64,000 nucleotides of DNA from CAYWMY01 sp046352935 (GCA_046352935.1 JAXMGR010000004.1:1-64000); one strand, 5' to 3'; positions 15,832 through 28,337 are shown, numbered from the stretch's first letter. Notes: generated by a model from the letters alone, not told the origin. Numbers and translations: made by a program.

Positions 15832-17769
15832 ATGGGCAAGATCATCGGAATCGACCTCGGCACCACGAATTCCTGCGTGGCCGTGATGGAAGGCGGCCAG
15901 TGGAAGGTCATCGAGAACAGCGAAGGCGACCGCACGACCCCTTCGATCGTCGCGTTCACGAAGGATGACGAGGTGCTGGTGGGCCAGCCGGCCAAGCGCC
16001 AGGCCGTCACCAACCCGCAGAACACGTTCTTCGCGGTCAAGCGGCTGGTCGGCCGCCGCTTCGACGACAAGGTGGTCCAGAAGGACCTGCCGCTGATGCC
16101 GTACAGGATCGTCAAGGCCGACAACGGCGATGCCTGGCTCGAGGCCCAGGGCAAGAAGATGGCGCCGCCCGAGATCTCGGCGCGCGTGCTGATGAAGATG
16201 AAGAAGACGGCCGAGGACTATCTGGGCGAGGCCGTCACGGACGCCGTGATCACCGTGCCCGCGTATTTCAACGATGCGCAGCGCCAGGCGACGAAGGACG
16301 CCGGCCGCATCGCCGGTCTCGACGTCAAGCGCATCATCAACGAGCCGACCGCGGCCGCGCTGGCCTACGGTCTCGACAAGAAGGGCAACGACCGCAAGAT
16401 CGCGGTCTACGACCTCGGTGGCGGCACCTTCGACGTGTCGATCATCGAGATCGCCGATGTCGATGGTGAGCGCCAGTTCGAGGTGCTCTCGACGAACGGC
16501 GACACCTTCCTGGGCGGCGAGGACTTCGACCGTCGCATCATCGAGTACATCGCCGCCGAGTTCCGCAAGGAGAGCGGCGTCGACGTCTCGAAGGATCCGC
16601 TCGCGATGCAGCGCATGAAGGAGGCCGCGGAAAAGGCCAAGATCGAGCTCAGCTCCGCGCAGCAGACCGACGTGAACCTGCCGTACATCACGGCCGATGC
16701 GTCGGGCCCGAAGCACCTGAACATCAAGCTCACGCGCGCCAAGCTCGAGTCGCTGGTCGAGGAACTGGTGACGCGCACGATCGAGCCCTGCCGTGTCGCG
16801 CTGAAGGACGCCGGCCTGTCGGTCAGCGACGTCTCCGAGGTCATCCTCGTCGGCGGCCAGACCCGCATGCCGATGGTGCAGAAGGCGGTGAAGGACTTCT
16901 TCGGCAAGGAGCCGCGCAAGGACGTCAATCCGGACGAGGCGGTCGCGATCGGCGCCTGCGTGCAGGGCGGCGTGCTGGCCGGCGAGGTCAAGGACGTGCT
17001 GCTGCTCGACGTCACGCCGCTGTCGCTCGGCATCGAGACGCTGGGCGGCGTGATGACCAAGCTGATCGAGAAGAACACCACGATCCCGACCAAGGCGACG
17101 CAGGTGTTCTCGACGGCCGACGACAACCAGACGGCGGTGACCATCCACGTGCTGCAGGGCGAGCGCGACCGTGCGGGTGACAACAAGTCGCTCGGCAAGT
17201 TCGACCTGTCCGACATCCCGCCCGCGCCTCGCGGCATGCCGCAGGTCGAGGTCACCTTCGACATCGACGCGAACGGCATCCTGCACGTGTCCGCGAAGGA
17301 CAAGGCCACGGGCAAGGAGCAGAAGATCGTCATCAAGGCGTCCTCGGGCCTCTCCGAGGACGAGATCAAGCGCATGGTGCGCGACGCCGAGACGCACGCG
17401 GAGGAGGACAAGAAATTCCGCGAGCTGGTCGACGTGCGCAACAAGGGCGACGGCCTGCTGCACCAGATCGAGAAGGCGCTGAAGGACCTCGGCGACAAGG
17501 TCGCCGGCGACGAGCGCGCCAGGGTCGAGGGCGCGATCGGCGACCTGAAGGCCGTCGTCAAGGGTGACGACAAGGACGCCATCGAGCGCAAGACCCAGGC
17601 TCTGGAGCAGGCGGCCGCGGCCGTGATGCAGAAGCTGTACACGGAGCAGGCGGCGGGTGCGCAGGCCGGCGCGGGTGCGCAGTCCGGTGGTGACGGTGGT
17701 GACGGCGGCAAGGACGATGTTCTCGACGCCGAGTTCGAGGAAGTGAAGGACAAGGATCGCCGCGGCTGA
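15832..17769 (+). CDS. dnaK: Chaperone DnaK (Hsp70)
   Basis: A 645-residue ATP-dependent chaperone working with DnaJ and GrpE. The ATPase domain starts with GKIIGIDLGTTNSCVAVMEG and includes VYDLGGGTFDVSIIEI and the phosphate-2 segment VILVGGQTRMPMVQ. The linker DVLLLDVTPLSLGIETLGG leads into the substrate-binding domain, and the acidic C-terminus (VLDAEFEEV) binds J-proteins. Length is as expected. It follows grpE, with a sigma-32-like promoter in the gap and ATG preceded by GGACGGAG. Confidence 0.98.
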   Translation: MGKIIGIDLGTTNSCVAVMEGGQWKVIENSEGDRTTPSIVAFTKDDEVLVGQPAKRQAVTNPQNTFFAVKRLVGRRFDDKVVQKDLPLMPYRIVKADNGDAWLEAQGKKMAPPEISARVLMKMKKTAEDYLGEAVTDAVITVPAYFNDAQRQATKDAGRIAGLDVKRIINEPTAAALAYGLDKKGNDRKIAVYDLGGGTFDVSIIEIADVDGERQFEVLSTNGDTFLGGEDFDRRIIEYIAAEFRKESGVDVSKDPLAMQRMKEAAEKAKIELSSAQQTDVNLPYITADASGPKHLNIKLTRAKLESLVEELVTRTIEPCRVALKDAGLSVSDVSEVILVGGQTRMPMVQKAVKDFFGKEPRKDVNPDEAVAIGACVQGGVLAGEVKDVLLLDVTPLSLGIETLGGVMTKLIEKNTTIPTKATQVFSTADDNQTAVTIHVLQGERDRAGDNKSLGKFDLSDIPPAPRGMPQVEVTFDIDANGILHVSAKDKATGKEQKIVIKASSGLSEDEIKRMVRDAETHAEEDKKFRELVDVRNKGDGLLHQIEKALKDLGDKVAGDERARVEGAIGDLKAVVKGDDKDAIERKTQALEQAAAAVMQKLYTEQAAGAQAGAGAQSGGDGGDGGKDDVLDAEFEEVKDKDRRG

Positions 17770-17805
17770 AGCGCGCGGCGGTGTGACGGCCGCGGTCGTT
17801 CCCGG

Positions 17806-17836
17806 GCCGCCGGCGGGCTTCGTCCCGGCCGGCGGC
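17806..17836 (+). terminator. Stable hairpin between dnaK and dnaJ
   Basis: GCCGCCGG (17806-17813) pairs perfectly with CCGGCGGC (17829-17836), with further G-C pairs inside. There is no U-run, so it is more likely a partial terminator or an mRNA-stability element that sets the dnaK:dnaJ ratio than a full stop. Confidence 0.4.
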
Positions 17837-17903
17837 TTCGGCGTACGCTCATCCGGCCGGGCGACGCGGGCAGCGTGATCGGGCTCCGGGTATCAGAGGC
17901 AGC

Positions 17904-19037
17904 ATGTCGAAGCGCGATTATTACCAGGTGCTGGGCGTTCCGAGGAACGCGACCGACGAGGAGCTCAAGAAGGCTTATCGCCGGCTGGCGATGAAGTACC
18001 ACCCGGACCGGAATCCGAACGACAAGGAGGCGGAGGACAAATTCAAGGAGGCCAAGGAGGCCTACGACGTCCTCGGTGATGCGCAGAAGCGGGCGGCCTA
18101 CGATCAGTTCGGTCACGCGGGGCTCGACGCGGCCCGCGGTGCCGGTCCGGGCTTCAACCCCGGGGACGCCTTCGGTGACATCTTCGGCGACGTGTTCGGC
18201 GACATCTTCGGTGGTGGCCGGCGGGGCGGTCGCAACGGCGCGTTCCGTGGCGCGGACCTTCGCTACGAACTCGCTCTGGATCTGGAGCAGGCCGTTTTCG
18301 GCCACAGCGTCGAGATCGACGTGCCCACCGTGGTCGAGTGCGAGGAATGCCACGGCAGTGGCGCCGCGAAGGGACACGAGCCCAAGACCTGCGAAACCTG
18401 CAAGGGCGCGGGCCAGGTGCGCGTCACGCAGGGGCCCTTCACGGTGCAGCAGACCTGTCCGCGCTGCCGCGGGCGCGGTTCGGTCATCAGCAGGCCCTGC
18501 GGGTCGTGCCAGGGGCAGGGTCGCGTGCGCCGTACGCGGAAGCTCTCGGTGAAGGTACCGGCCGGTGTCGATACGGGCGACCGGATCCGCCTGTCCGGCG
18601 AGGGCGAAGCGGGGCGCAACGGGGGTCCCCCGGGGGATCTCTACGTCGAGATCGCGGTGCGCGAGCACCCGATCTTCGAGCGCGACGGGGCGCACCTGTC
18701 CTGCGAGGTGCCGACGAGCTTCGTCACCGCGGCACTGGGCGGCAGCATCGACGTGCCGACGCTCGATGGCCACGTGAGTCTCAAGATCCCGCCCGAGACC
18801 CAGTCGGGGCGCGTGTTCCGGTTGCGCGAGAAGGGTGTCCGGCCCGTTCGCGGCGGCGCCACGGGCGACCTGTTCTGCCGCGTCGTGGTCGAGACGCCCG
18901 TCAATCTGAACGACGACCAGAAGGCGCTGCTGCGGAAATTCGAGGAGTCGCTGACCCAGGATCGCCGCCAGCACAATCCGCGGGAGCGGGGCTGGCTCGA
19001 GGGTGTGCGCAAGTTCTTCGAGGACATTGGAAACTGA
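17904..19037 (+). CDS. dnaJ: Chaperone DnaJ (Hsp40)
   Basis: A 377-residue co-chaperone that stimulates DnaK ATPase and binds unfolded clients. The J-domain has HPD at residues 33-35, then a Gly/Phe region (GDIFGDVFGDIFGGG). The zinc-binding region holds four CxxCxGxG repeats (CEECHGSG, CETCKGAG, CPRCRGRG, CGSCQGQG), followed by the C-terminal client-binding domains. All features are intact and length is typical of a type-I DnaJ. It lies 134 bases after dnaK and eight bases before dapB. Confidence 0.98.
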   Translation: MSKRDYYQVLGVPRNATDEELKKAYRRLAMKYHPDRNPNDKEAEDKFKEAKEAYDVLGDAQKRAAYDQFGHAGLDAARGAGPGFNPGDAFGDIFGDVFGDIFGGGRRGGRNGAFRGADLRYELALDLEQAVFGHSVEIDVPTVVECEECHGSGAAKGHEPKTCETCKGAGQVRVTQGPFTVQQTCPRCRGRGSVISRPCGSCQGQGRVRRTRKLSVKVPAGVDTGDRIRLSGEGEAGRNGGPPGDLYVEIAVREHPIFERDGAHLSCEVPTSFVTAALGGSIDVPTLDGHVSLKIPPETQSGRVFRLREKGVRPVRGGATGDLFCRVVVETPVNLNDDQKALLRKFEESLTQDRRQHNPRERGWLEGVRKFFEDIGN

Positions 19038-19044
19038 GGGTGAC

Positions 19045-19848
19045 ATGGTCAAAGTGGCAGTTCTCGGCGTGACCGGGCGCATGGGGCGCGCCATCGTGCG
19101 TGCCCTGCACGAGACCGGGGATGCCGTGCTCTCGGGCGCTCTCGCATCGGCGGGAAGCGCCGCCCTCGGACGCGATGCGGGCGACCTGGCGGGGACGGGC
19201 CCCGTGGGTGTCGAAGTGGTCGCCGATCGCGAGCGCGCGCTCGACGGCGCGCAGGTCGCGATCGACTTCACGCTGCCCAGGGCGGCGGTCGCGAACCTGG
19301 AGGTCTGCGAGCGCCGGGCGGTGCCGCTCGTGATCGGCACGACGGGGCTGGACGAGGTGGCGCAGGCGGGGATCCGCAAGGCGTCGCACTCGCTGCCCGT
19401 GCTGGTGGCCCCGAACATGAGCCTCGGCATGAACCTGCTGTTCAGCCTGGTGGCGCGGGCGGCCTCGGCACTGCCGCTGGCGTACGACATCGAGATCGTC
19501 GAGGCACATCATCGCAACAAGGTCGATGCACCGTCCGGCAGCGCGCTCAGGATCGGCGAGGTCGCTGCGGGGGCGCGCAACACGACGCTGCACGAGGCGG
19601 CGGTCTATTCGCGGGTCGGCAACACCGGGCCCCGCGTCGCGGGCAGCATCGGATTCGCGGTGGTGCGCGGCGGGGACACCGTGGGCGACCACCGCGTCCT
19701 GTTCGCCGCACCGGGTGAACAGATCGAGATCACGCATCGCGCCACCGATCGCATGACCTTCGCCTATGGCGCAGTCGCTGCGGCGCGCTGGCTGGCCGAT
19801 CGTCCCGCCGGGCTCTACGGCATGGCTGACGTGCTCGGCCTGGCCTGA
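19045..19848 (+). CDS. dapB: 4-hydroxy-tetrahydrodipicolinate reductase
   Basis: A 267-residue enzyme of the lysine/diaminopimelate pathway that reduces the DapA product with NAD(P)H. The nucleotide motif GVTGRMGR is at residues 8-15, GTTGL lies mid-protein, and the substrate-binding EAHHRNKVDAPSGSA contains the catalytic His pair, Lys and PSGxA. The ATG at 19045 follows TGAGGGTG, seven bases after the dnaJ stop, so it is co-transcribed with dnaJ. dapB followed by carAB is common in gammaproteobacteria. Confidence 0.97.
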   Translation: MVKVAVLGVTGRMGRAIVRALHETGDAVLSGALASAGSAALGRDAGDLAGTGPVGVEVVADRERALDGAQVAIDFTLPRAAVANLEVCERRAVPLVIGTTGLDEVAQAGIRKASHSLPVLVAPNMSLGMNLLFSLVARAASALPLAYDIEIVEAHHRNKVDAPSGSALRIGEVAAGARNTTLHEAAVYSRVGNTGPRVAGSIGFAVVRGGDTVGDHRVLFAAPGEQIEITHRATDRMTFAYGAVAAARWLADRPAGLYGMADVLGLA

Positions 19849-19939
19849 GGAGCCCGCCACGCGATTTGCGGGTGCCGCGCGGCTTCGGCGGGCGGCGTGC
19901 ACCCGCGAGGCGTCGCCGTACGAGGTCGGTCGGCGGCGA

Positions 19940-20078
19940 GGCAGCGCGCGCCTGGGCTCGCCGGAGGGCGTGAGGAGCAAGCGGAGCAGGATGCGGAGCG
20001 CAGCGACGCCCGAGCGAACGGAGGCCATGGATGGCCGCAGTGAGCGTCCCGACGGCGACGCCTCAGGCGCGCGCTGCC
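19940..20078. repeat. Large inverted-repeat element (MITE/REP-like) between dapB and carA
   Basis: The 420-base dapB-carA gap carries a perfect 15-bp inverted repeat: GGCAGCGCGCGCCTG at 19940-19954 and its complement at 20064-20078. The arms continue imperfectly inwards and flank a central dyad GGCCATGGATGGCC (20023-20036). The interior has repetitive GGAGCGCAGCGACGCCCGAGCGAACGG-type text. The pattern resembles dispersed palindromic elements of gammaproteobacteria, but copy number in the genome is unknown. A further hairpin (19868-19874 with 19900-19906) just after dapB could end dapB transcription. No gene is seen here. Confidence 0.5.
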
Positions 20079-20182
20079 GTGCCGCCGCATCGCAGCGCTG
20101 CCGCCGCTCGATGGACACCCGGCGACCCCGTCTAGTAGACTTCCCGCCCGGTCGCCGAGACCATCCGGATGCCAGACAGAAG

Positions 20183-20215
20183 CGGGCGGAGTCTTAACAA
20201 GGCTCCTCCCGTTTT
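20183..20215 (+). promoter_or_regulatory. Possible attenuator in the carA leader
   Basis: CGGGCGGAG (20183-20191) can pair with CTCCTCCCG (20203-20211) with one mismatch, followed by TTTT (20212-20215). It lies 53 bases before the carA start and has the form of an intrinsic terminator inside the leader. carAB leaders are attenuated in some gammaproteobacteria, so pyrimidine- or arginine-dependent attenuation is plausible, but no leader peptide is evident. Confidence 0.4.
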
Positions 20216-20268
20216 GCGCATCTGACACTTCGAGACCGGCTCTTGCCGCGTCCGCAGGAGACATCGAC

Positions 20269-21468
20269 TTGACGACGACGCCCGCTGTGCTCGCTCTGGA
20301 AGACGGGACGGTCTTCCGGGGTATTTCCGTTGGCGCGCGTGGCAATACCACCGGTGAAGTCGTCTTCAACACCGCGATGACGGGGTACCAGGAGATCCTG
20401 ACGGACCCCTCGTACTCGCGCCAGATCGTCACACTCACCTATCCGCACATCGGGAACACGGGCGCGACGCCCGAGGACCTCGAGTCGGCCCAGGCCTATG
20501 CGGCCGGCCTCGTGATCCGCGACCTGCCGCTCCTGCACTCGAACTGGCGCGCCACGGAATCACTCGAGTCGTTCCTGGCCCGGGGCAAGGTCGTCGCCAT
20601 CGCGGGAATCGACACGCGGCGCCTCACGCGCATCCTGCGCGAGAAGGGGGCGCAGGCGGGCTGCATCATGACGGGCGACACGGTCGATGCCGGCGCTGCG
20701 ACGCGCGCAGCGCGGAAGTTCCCCGGGCTCAAGGGCATGGATCTCGCCAAGGTGGTCTCGACACGCGAGACCCACCAGTGGAACGACGGCTCCATCTGGC
20801 GCGACGAGTCCCGCGTCATGCGGCCGGGCACGCGCCTGCACGTGGTGGCCTACGACTACGGTGTCAAACGCAACATCCTGCGTCTGCTGGCCGATTACGG
20901 CTGCCGCATGACCGTGGTGCCGGCGCAGACCCCCGCCGAGGAAGTGCTGGCGCTCAACCCCGATGGTGTCTTCCTCTCCAACGGACCCGGCGATCCGGAG
21001 CCCTGTGACTATGCGATCGCGGCGATCCGCCGCTTCCTCGAGACCGACGTCCCCGTGTTCGGCATCTGCCTCGGACACCAGCTGCTCGCGCTCGCGAGCG
21101 GGGCCCGCACCGTCAAGATGAAGTTCGGGCACCACGGCGCGAACCACCCGGTGCTGGACATTGCCTCGGGACGCGTGATGATCACGAGCCAGAACCATGG
21201 CTTCGCGGTGGACGAGTCGACGCTTCCCGCCAACCTCCGGGCGACCCACCGCTCGCTGTTCGACGGCTCGCTGCAGGGCATCGCGCGCACCGATCGCTCG
21301 GCCTTCGGCTTCCAGGGGCACCCGGAGGCCAGTCCGGGCCCGCACGACGTACAGCCGCTGTTCGAGCATTTCATCCAGCTGATGGTCCGGCGCCTGCAGG
21401 GACTGCTGCGGGCGCGGGCGGTCGGCGCGCGGAGCAGCGGGGCCCCGGTACCGGCCGTCGACGGCTGA
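20269..21468 (+). CDS. carA: Carbamoyl-phosphate synthase small subunit
   Basis: A 399-residue glutaminase subunit that supplies ammonia to CarB for arginine and pyrimidine synthesis. The N-terminal domain begins AVLALEDGTVFRGISVGA. The amidotransferase domain has the nucleophile elbow GICLGHQ and the His/Glu dyad in GFQGHPEASPGP. The start is TTG (20269) with GCAGGAGA upstream. The C-terminus is about 15 residues longer than in E. coli (Ala/Arg-rich). carB follows after 96 bases in the usual operon. Confidence 0.97.
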   Translation: MTTTPAVLALEDGTVFRGISVGARGNTTGEVVFNTAMTGYQEILTDPSYSRQIVTLTYPHIGNTGATPEDLESAQAYAAGLVIRDLPLLHSNWRATESLESFLARGKVVAIAGIDTRRLTRILREKGAQAGCIMTGDTVDAGAATRAARKFPGLKGMDLAKVVSTRETHQWNDGSIWRDESRVMRPGTRLHVVAYDYGVKRNILRLLADYGCRMTVVPAQTPAEEVLALNPDGVFLSNGPGDPEPCDYAIAAIRRFLETDVPVFGICLGHQLLALASGARTVKMKFGHHGANHPVLDIASGRVMITSQNHGFAVDESTLPANLRATHRSLFDGSLQGIARTDRSAFGFQGHPEASPGPHDVQPLFEHFIQLMVRRLQGLLRARAVGARSSGAPVPAVDG

Positions 21469-21564
21469 GCCCGGACCGCGGCCGGCCGCGGGCGGGTCGC
21501 GCACGGATCCACGATTCCACGGCATCGCGCACGGCGCGGTGCCGGCACAGTGACGAAGGACACG

Positions 21565-24785
<3,221 letters not shown>

Positions 24786-24789
<4 letters not shown>

Positions 24790-25262
24790 AGCGGATGCCG
24801 ATCACGGCGCGCGGCGCCGAGAAGCTGCGGACCGAGCTCAGGAAGCTGAAGTCGGAGGACCGCCCCAACGTGATCCGGGCGATCGCCGAGGCACGCGCGC
24901 ATGGTGACCTGTCGGAGAACGCCGAGTACGCGGCGGCCCGCGAACAGCAGGGCTTCATCGAGGGTCGCATCAGCGAGATCGAGGCGCGTCTGGGCGATGC
25001 CCAGATCATCGAGCCCGGCCAGTTCGCGGGTTCGGAGAAGGTGGTGTTCGGCGCGACGGTCGAGATCGAGGCGGTCGACGGCGGGGAGCGGGCCGTGTAC
25101 CAGATCGTCGGCGAGGACGAGGCCGACATCCGCCAGGGACTGATTTCGATCACATCGCCGATCGCCCGGGCAATCATCGGGAAGTCGGAGGGTGACGAGG
25201 TCGAGGTCACGGCTCCGGGCGGGAAGCGCCTGTACGAGATCGTGTCGGTTCGTTACGTCTGA
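24786..25262 (+). CDS. greA: Transcription elongation factor GreA
   Basis: A 158-residue factor that enters the RNA polymerase secondary channel and restarts backtracked complexes by transcript cleavage. The N-terminal coiled coil carries the acidic tip DLSENAEY, and the C-terminal FKBP-like domain ends GGKRLYEIVSVRYV. The GTG at 24786 was chosen over the ATG at 24795 because it overlaps the carB stop, has AGGGAG at the right distance, and gives exactly the E. coli GreA length. carA-carB-greA is a conserved gammaproteobacterial string. Confidence 0.97.
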
Positions 25263-25275
25263 TTCTCAAGAATCA
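25260..25275. terminator. Hairpin at the convergent greA/yhbY ends
   Basis: A perfect 6-bp stem (TGATTC / GAATCA) with a TCAA loop spans both stop codons, which are only a few bases apart. A T-rich stretch follows on the plus strand near 25294-25308, inside yhbY. It may act as a weak bidirectional terminator. Confidence 0.35.
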
Positions 25276-25565
25276 GGAATCATGATCTTCGGTAATTCTT
25301 TGTTTTTCCTGTAAAGAAGCCCGACGTTTCCAATGCGCTGAACGACCGCCGCCCCTGTGCGGGCCGCAAGCTCGCCGAGTGCATCGTCGCGGGCGCCGCG
25401 GTCGCCGAGGCGGGCGCGGACCTTGATGAGTTCGTGATCGGTGAGCGCCCGTTCGGTCTCCGCGACGACGCCGTCGGTCAGCCCGTGCTGACCGATCATG
25501 ACGACCGGCTTGAGACCGTGTCCCAGCCCCCGCAGGTGCTTCTTCTGTGATTCCGTCAGTTCCAT
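25266..25565 (-). CDS. yhbY: CRM-domain RNA-binding protein YhbY
   Basis: A 99-residue CRM-domain protein that associates with the large ribosomal subunit precursor. The family signature is complete: LTESQKKHLRGLGHGLKPVVMIGQHGLT with the GxxG-type loop, DHELIKVR, and the final strand VGLLYRKNKE. The start is the ATG at 25565; the frame continues upstream only as rlmE antisense. It is divergent from rlmE and convergent with greA, the standard greA-yhbY-rlmE-ftsH neighbourhood. Confidence 0.96.
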   Translation of the reverse strand: MELTESQKKHLRGLGHGLKPVVMIGQHGLTDGVVAETERALTDHELIKVRARLGDRGARDDALGELAARTGAAVVQRIGNVGLLYRKNKELPKIMIPDS

Positions 25566-25652
25566 CGCCGCATTATAGGGTTGGCTGGCTTTCCTGCGAC
25601 GGATTCTCGGATCGGCCGATCCGGCCTCCCGGCAACTGACCGGCGACGCACC

Positions 25653-26276
25653 ATGGCAAAGCGAAGCAAGTCGAGCGGCCGCTGGCTCAGGGAGCACTTC
25701 GACGACGAGTTCGTGCAGCGGGCGCAGAAGGAGGGGTGGCGCTCGCGCGCGGTCTTCAAGCTCCAGGAGATCGACCGCTCGGAGCGCCTGCTGCGACCGG
25801 GGATGACCGTCGTCGACCTCGGTGCCGCGCCCGGGGGCTGGAGCCAGTACGCGGGGCGCATCCTCGGGGAGCGGGGCAGGGTCATCGCCATGGACGTGCT
25901 CCCCATGGATCCGCTGCCCGGCGTCGAGTTCCTGCAGGGCGACTTCCGGGAGCAGGACGTGCTCGATCGGCTCGAACAGATCCTGGCGGGCGCCCGTGTC
26001 GACCTTGTGTTGTCCGATATGGCCCCCAATCTCAGCGGAGTGGATGTGGTCGACCAGCCGCGTGCGATGTACCTGGCGGAGCTGGCGCTCGATTTCGCCG
26101 CAACCCACCTGAAGCCCGGGGGCACGCTGCTCACGAAGGTGTTCCAGGGCGCCGGCTTCGATGCGCTGCTGAAGGACGCACGGGCCCGATTCGCCGAGGT
26201 TCGCCTCAAGAAGCCGAAGGCTTCTCGGTTGCGCAGCCCCGAGGTCTATCTGCTGGCGAGGGGTCCCGTTGTGTAG
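25653..26276 (+). CDS. rlmE: 23S rRNA 2'-O-methyltransferase RlmE (FtsJ/RrmJ)
   Basis: A 207-residue heat-shock methyltransferase modifying U2552 of 23S rRNA. The SAM-binding motif VVDLGAAPGGWSQYA is intact, and the K-D-K-E catalytic tetrad is recognisable in SRAVFKLQEID, SDMAPNLSG, LTKVFQG and RSPEVYLLA. The start at 25653 (MAKRSKSSGRWLREH) matches the family; the longer frame upstream is not conserved. ftsH follows after 78 bases. Confidence 0.97.
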   Translation: MAKRSKSSGRWLREHFDDEFVQRAQKEGWRSRAVFKLQEIDRSERLLRPGMTVVDLGAAPGGWSQYAGRILGERGRVIAMDVLPMDPLPGVEFLQGDFREQDVLDRLEQILAGARVDLVLSDMAPNLSGVDVVDQPRAMYLAELALDFAATHLKPGGTLLTKVFQGAGFDALLKDARARFAEVRLKKPKASRLRSPEVYLLARGPVV

Positions 26277-26354
26277 TAACGTGAATTTTCGAAGGATTCC
26301 ACGGTCGGATGTCGAAGTGGATCGAGGTCGGGGACGCCCTGGAGTGATGCCGTA

Positions 26355-28265
26355 GTGAATGACCTGACGAAGAACATCGTGCTGTGGGTGGTGATCGCCG
26401 TCGTGATGATGGTGGTGTTCACGACGTTCAGCAATCGCGGTGTCCAGCCGCACGTCATGCCCTATTCCCAGTTCCTGACCGAGGTCAAGAGCGGATCGGT
26501 CCGCTCGGTCACGTTCAAGGAAGACACGATCGTCGGCAAGCGTGCGACCGGCGAGGCGTTCGTCGCGTTCAATCCGGAGACCGACAACACCGCATTGATC
26601 GGGCTGCTGCAGCGGCAGGGCGTGACCTTCGATGCCGCGCCGCCCGAGCGGCCGTCATTCCTGATGCAGCTGTTCGTCTCGTCCTTCCCCATCCTCCTGC
26701 TCATCGGCGTCTGGGTCTATTTCATGCGTCAGATGCAGGGTGGCGCGAGCGGCCGGGGGGCGATGTCCTTCGGCAAGAGCCGGGCGCGGCTGCTCGGCGA
26801 GGACCAGGTCAACATCACGTTCGCCGACGTCGCGGGCGTCGAGGAAGCGAAGGAGGAGGTCAAGGAGATCGTCGACTTCCTCAAGGACCCGGGCAAGTTC
26901 CAGAAGCTGGGCGGCAAGATCCCGAAGGGCGTGCTGATGGTGGGTCCGCCCGGTACGGGCAAGACGCTGCTCGCGCGCGCGATCGCGGGCGAGGCCAAGG
27001 TGCCGTTCTTCACGATCTCCGGCTCGGATTTCGTGGAGATGTTCGTCGGTGTCGGTGCTTCGCGCGTGCGCGACATGTTCGAGCAGGCCAAGAAGCATGC
27101 GCCCTGCATCATCTTCATCGACGAGATCGACGCGGTCGGGCGCCATCGCGGCGCCGGTCTCGGGGGCGGTCACGACGAGCGCGAGCAGACGCTCAACCAG
27201 CTGCTCGTGGAGATGGACGGCTTCGAGGGCAACGAGGGCATCATCGTCATCGCCGCGACGAACCGGCCCGACGTGCTCGATCCCGCGCTGCTGCGGCCGG
27301 GTCGCTTCGACCGCCAGGTGGTGGTGCCGCTGCCCGACGTGCGCGGCCGCGAGCAGATCCTCAAGGTCCACATGCGCAAGGTCCCTGTCGCCGACGACGT
27401 GAAGCCGTCGGTCATCGCGCGGGGTACGCCGGGATTCTCGGGCGCGGATCTCATGAACCTCGTGAACGAGGCCGCGCTGTTCGCGGCGCGGGCCAACAAG
27501 CGCGTCGTGACCATGGACGAGTTCGAGCGCGCCAAGGACAAGATCATGATGGGTGCCGAGCGGCGCTCCATGGTCATGAGCGAGCAGGAGAAGCTCAACA
27601 CGGCCTACCACGAGGCGGGCCATGCCATCGTCGGCATGAGCCTCCCGGAACACGACCCCGTGTACAAGGTCACGATCATCCCGCGCGGCCGCGCGCTCGG
27701 CGTGACCATGTTCCTGCCCGAGGAGGACCGCTACAGCTACAGCAAGCGCCGCCTCGAGAGCCAGATCGCGAGCCTGTTCGGTGGCCGCATCGCCGAGGAG
27801 CTGCGTTTCGGCAGGGAAGCCGTGACCACGGGTGCCTCGAACGACATCGAACGCGCGACGGGGCTCGCGCGGAACATGGTCACCAAGTGGGGCCTGTCCG
27901 AGCGCCTGGGGCCGCTGTCCTACATGGAGGACCAGGGCGAAGTGTTCCTGGGCCGCTCGGTCACGCAGCACAAGCAGGTCTCGGACGTCACCGCCCACGT
28001 GATCGACGAGGAAGTGCGGCGCGTGATCGACGATGCCTACCAGCGCGCGAAGTCGATCCTCGTGGAGCACCGCGACAAGCTGGACACCATGGCGCAGGCG
28101 CTCATCAAGTACGAGACCATCGACGAGCAGCAGATCAAGGACATCATGGCGGGCGGCAAGCCGCGGCCGCCCGAGGGCTGGGACGATCCGGACACCCGGC
28201 CGAGCGGTGGCGCGGCGGCGACCGCGTCCGGGACCGTCATCGGTCCGCCCGCCGGACAGCACTGA
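26355..28265 (+). CDS. ftsH: ATP-dependent zinc metalloprotease FtsH
   Basis: A 636-residue inner-membrane AAA protease that degrades sigma-32, LpxC and damaged membrane proteins. It has two membrane segments (about residues 7-26 and 96-118) around a periplasmic domain, Walker A GPPGTGKT, Walker B IIFIDEIDAVG, the second-region-of-homology arginines, and the zinc site HEAGH. The start is GTG at 26355 with GGAGTG upstream. The C-terminus is Pro/Gly-rich. Its presence with a sigma-32-like dnaK promoter fits the known FtsH control of sigma-32. Confidence 0.98.
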   Translation: MNDLTKNIVLWVVIAVVMMVVFTTFSNRGVQPHVMPYSQFLTEVKSGSVRSVTFKEDTIVGKRATGEAFVAFNPETDNTALIGLLQRQGVTFDAAPPERPSFLMQLFVSSFPILLLIGVWVYFMRQMQGGASGRGAMSFGKSRARLLGEDQVNITFADVAGVEEAKEEVKEIVDFLKDPGKFQKLGGKIPKGVLMVGPPGTGKTLLARAIAGEAKVPFFTISGSDFVEMFVGVGASRVRDMFEQAKKHAPCIIFIDEIDAVGRHRGAGLGGGHDEREQTLNQLLVEMDGFEGNEGIIVIAATNRPDVLDPALLRPGRFDRQVVVPLPDVRGREQILKVHMRKVPVADDVKPSVIARGTPGFSGADLMNLVNEAALFAARANKRVVTMDEFERAKDKIMMGAERRSMVMSEQEKLNTAYHEAGHAIVGMSLPEHDPVYKVTIIPRGRALGVTMFLPEEDRYSYSKRRLESQIASLFGGRIAEELRFGREAVTTGASNDIERATGLARNMVTKWGLSERLGPLSYMEDQGEVFLGRSVTQHKQVSDVTAHVIDEEVRRVIDDAYQRAKSILVEHRDKLDTMAQALIKYETIDEQQIKDIMAGGKPRPPEGWDDPDTRPSGGAAATASGTVIGPPAGQH

Positions 28266-28337
28266 CGCGATCCGCCGCGCGGGTGGCCGCCGGCGTGCGG
28301 CCGCGGCCCGCGCGGGTCCGGGGCCCGGTCGCGAACC

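Noticed and set aside
20112..20140. TGGACA ... CTAGTAGAC as carA promoter
   Set aside because: Hexamers are recognisable but spacing to any acceptable -10 is off or the -10 is poor, so I did not list it as a promoter.
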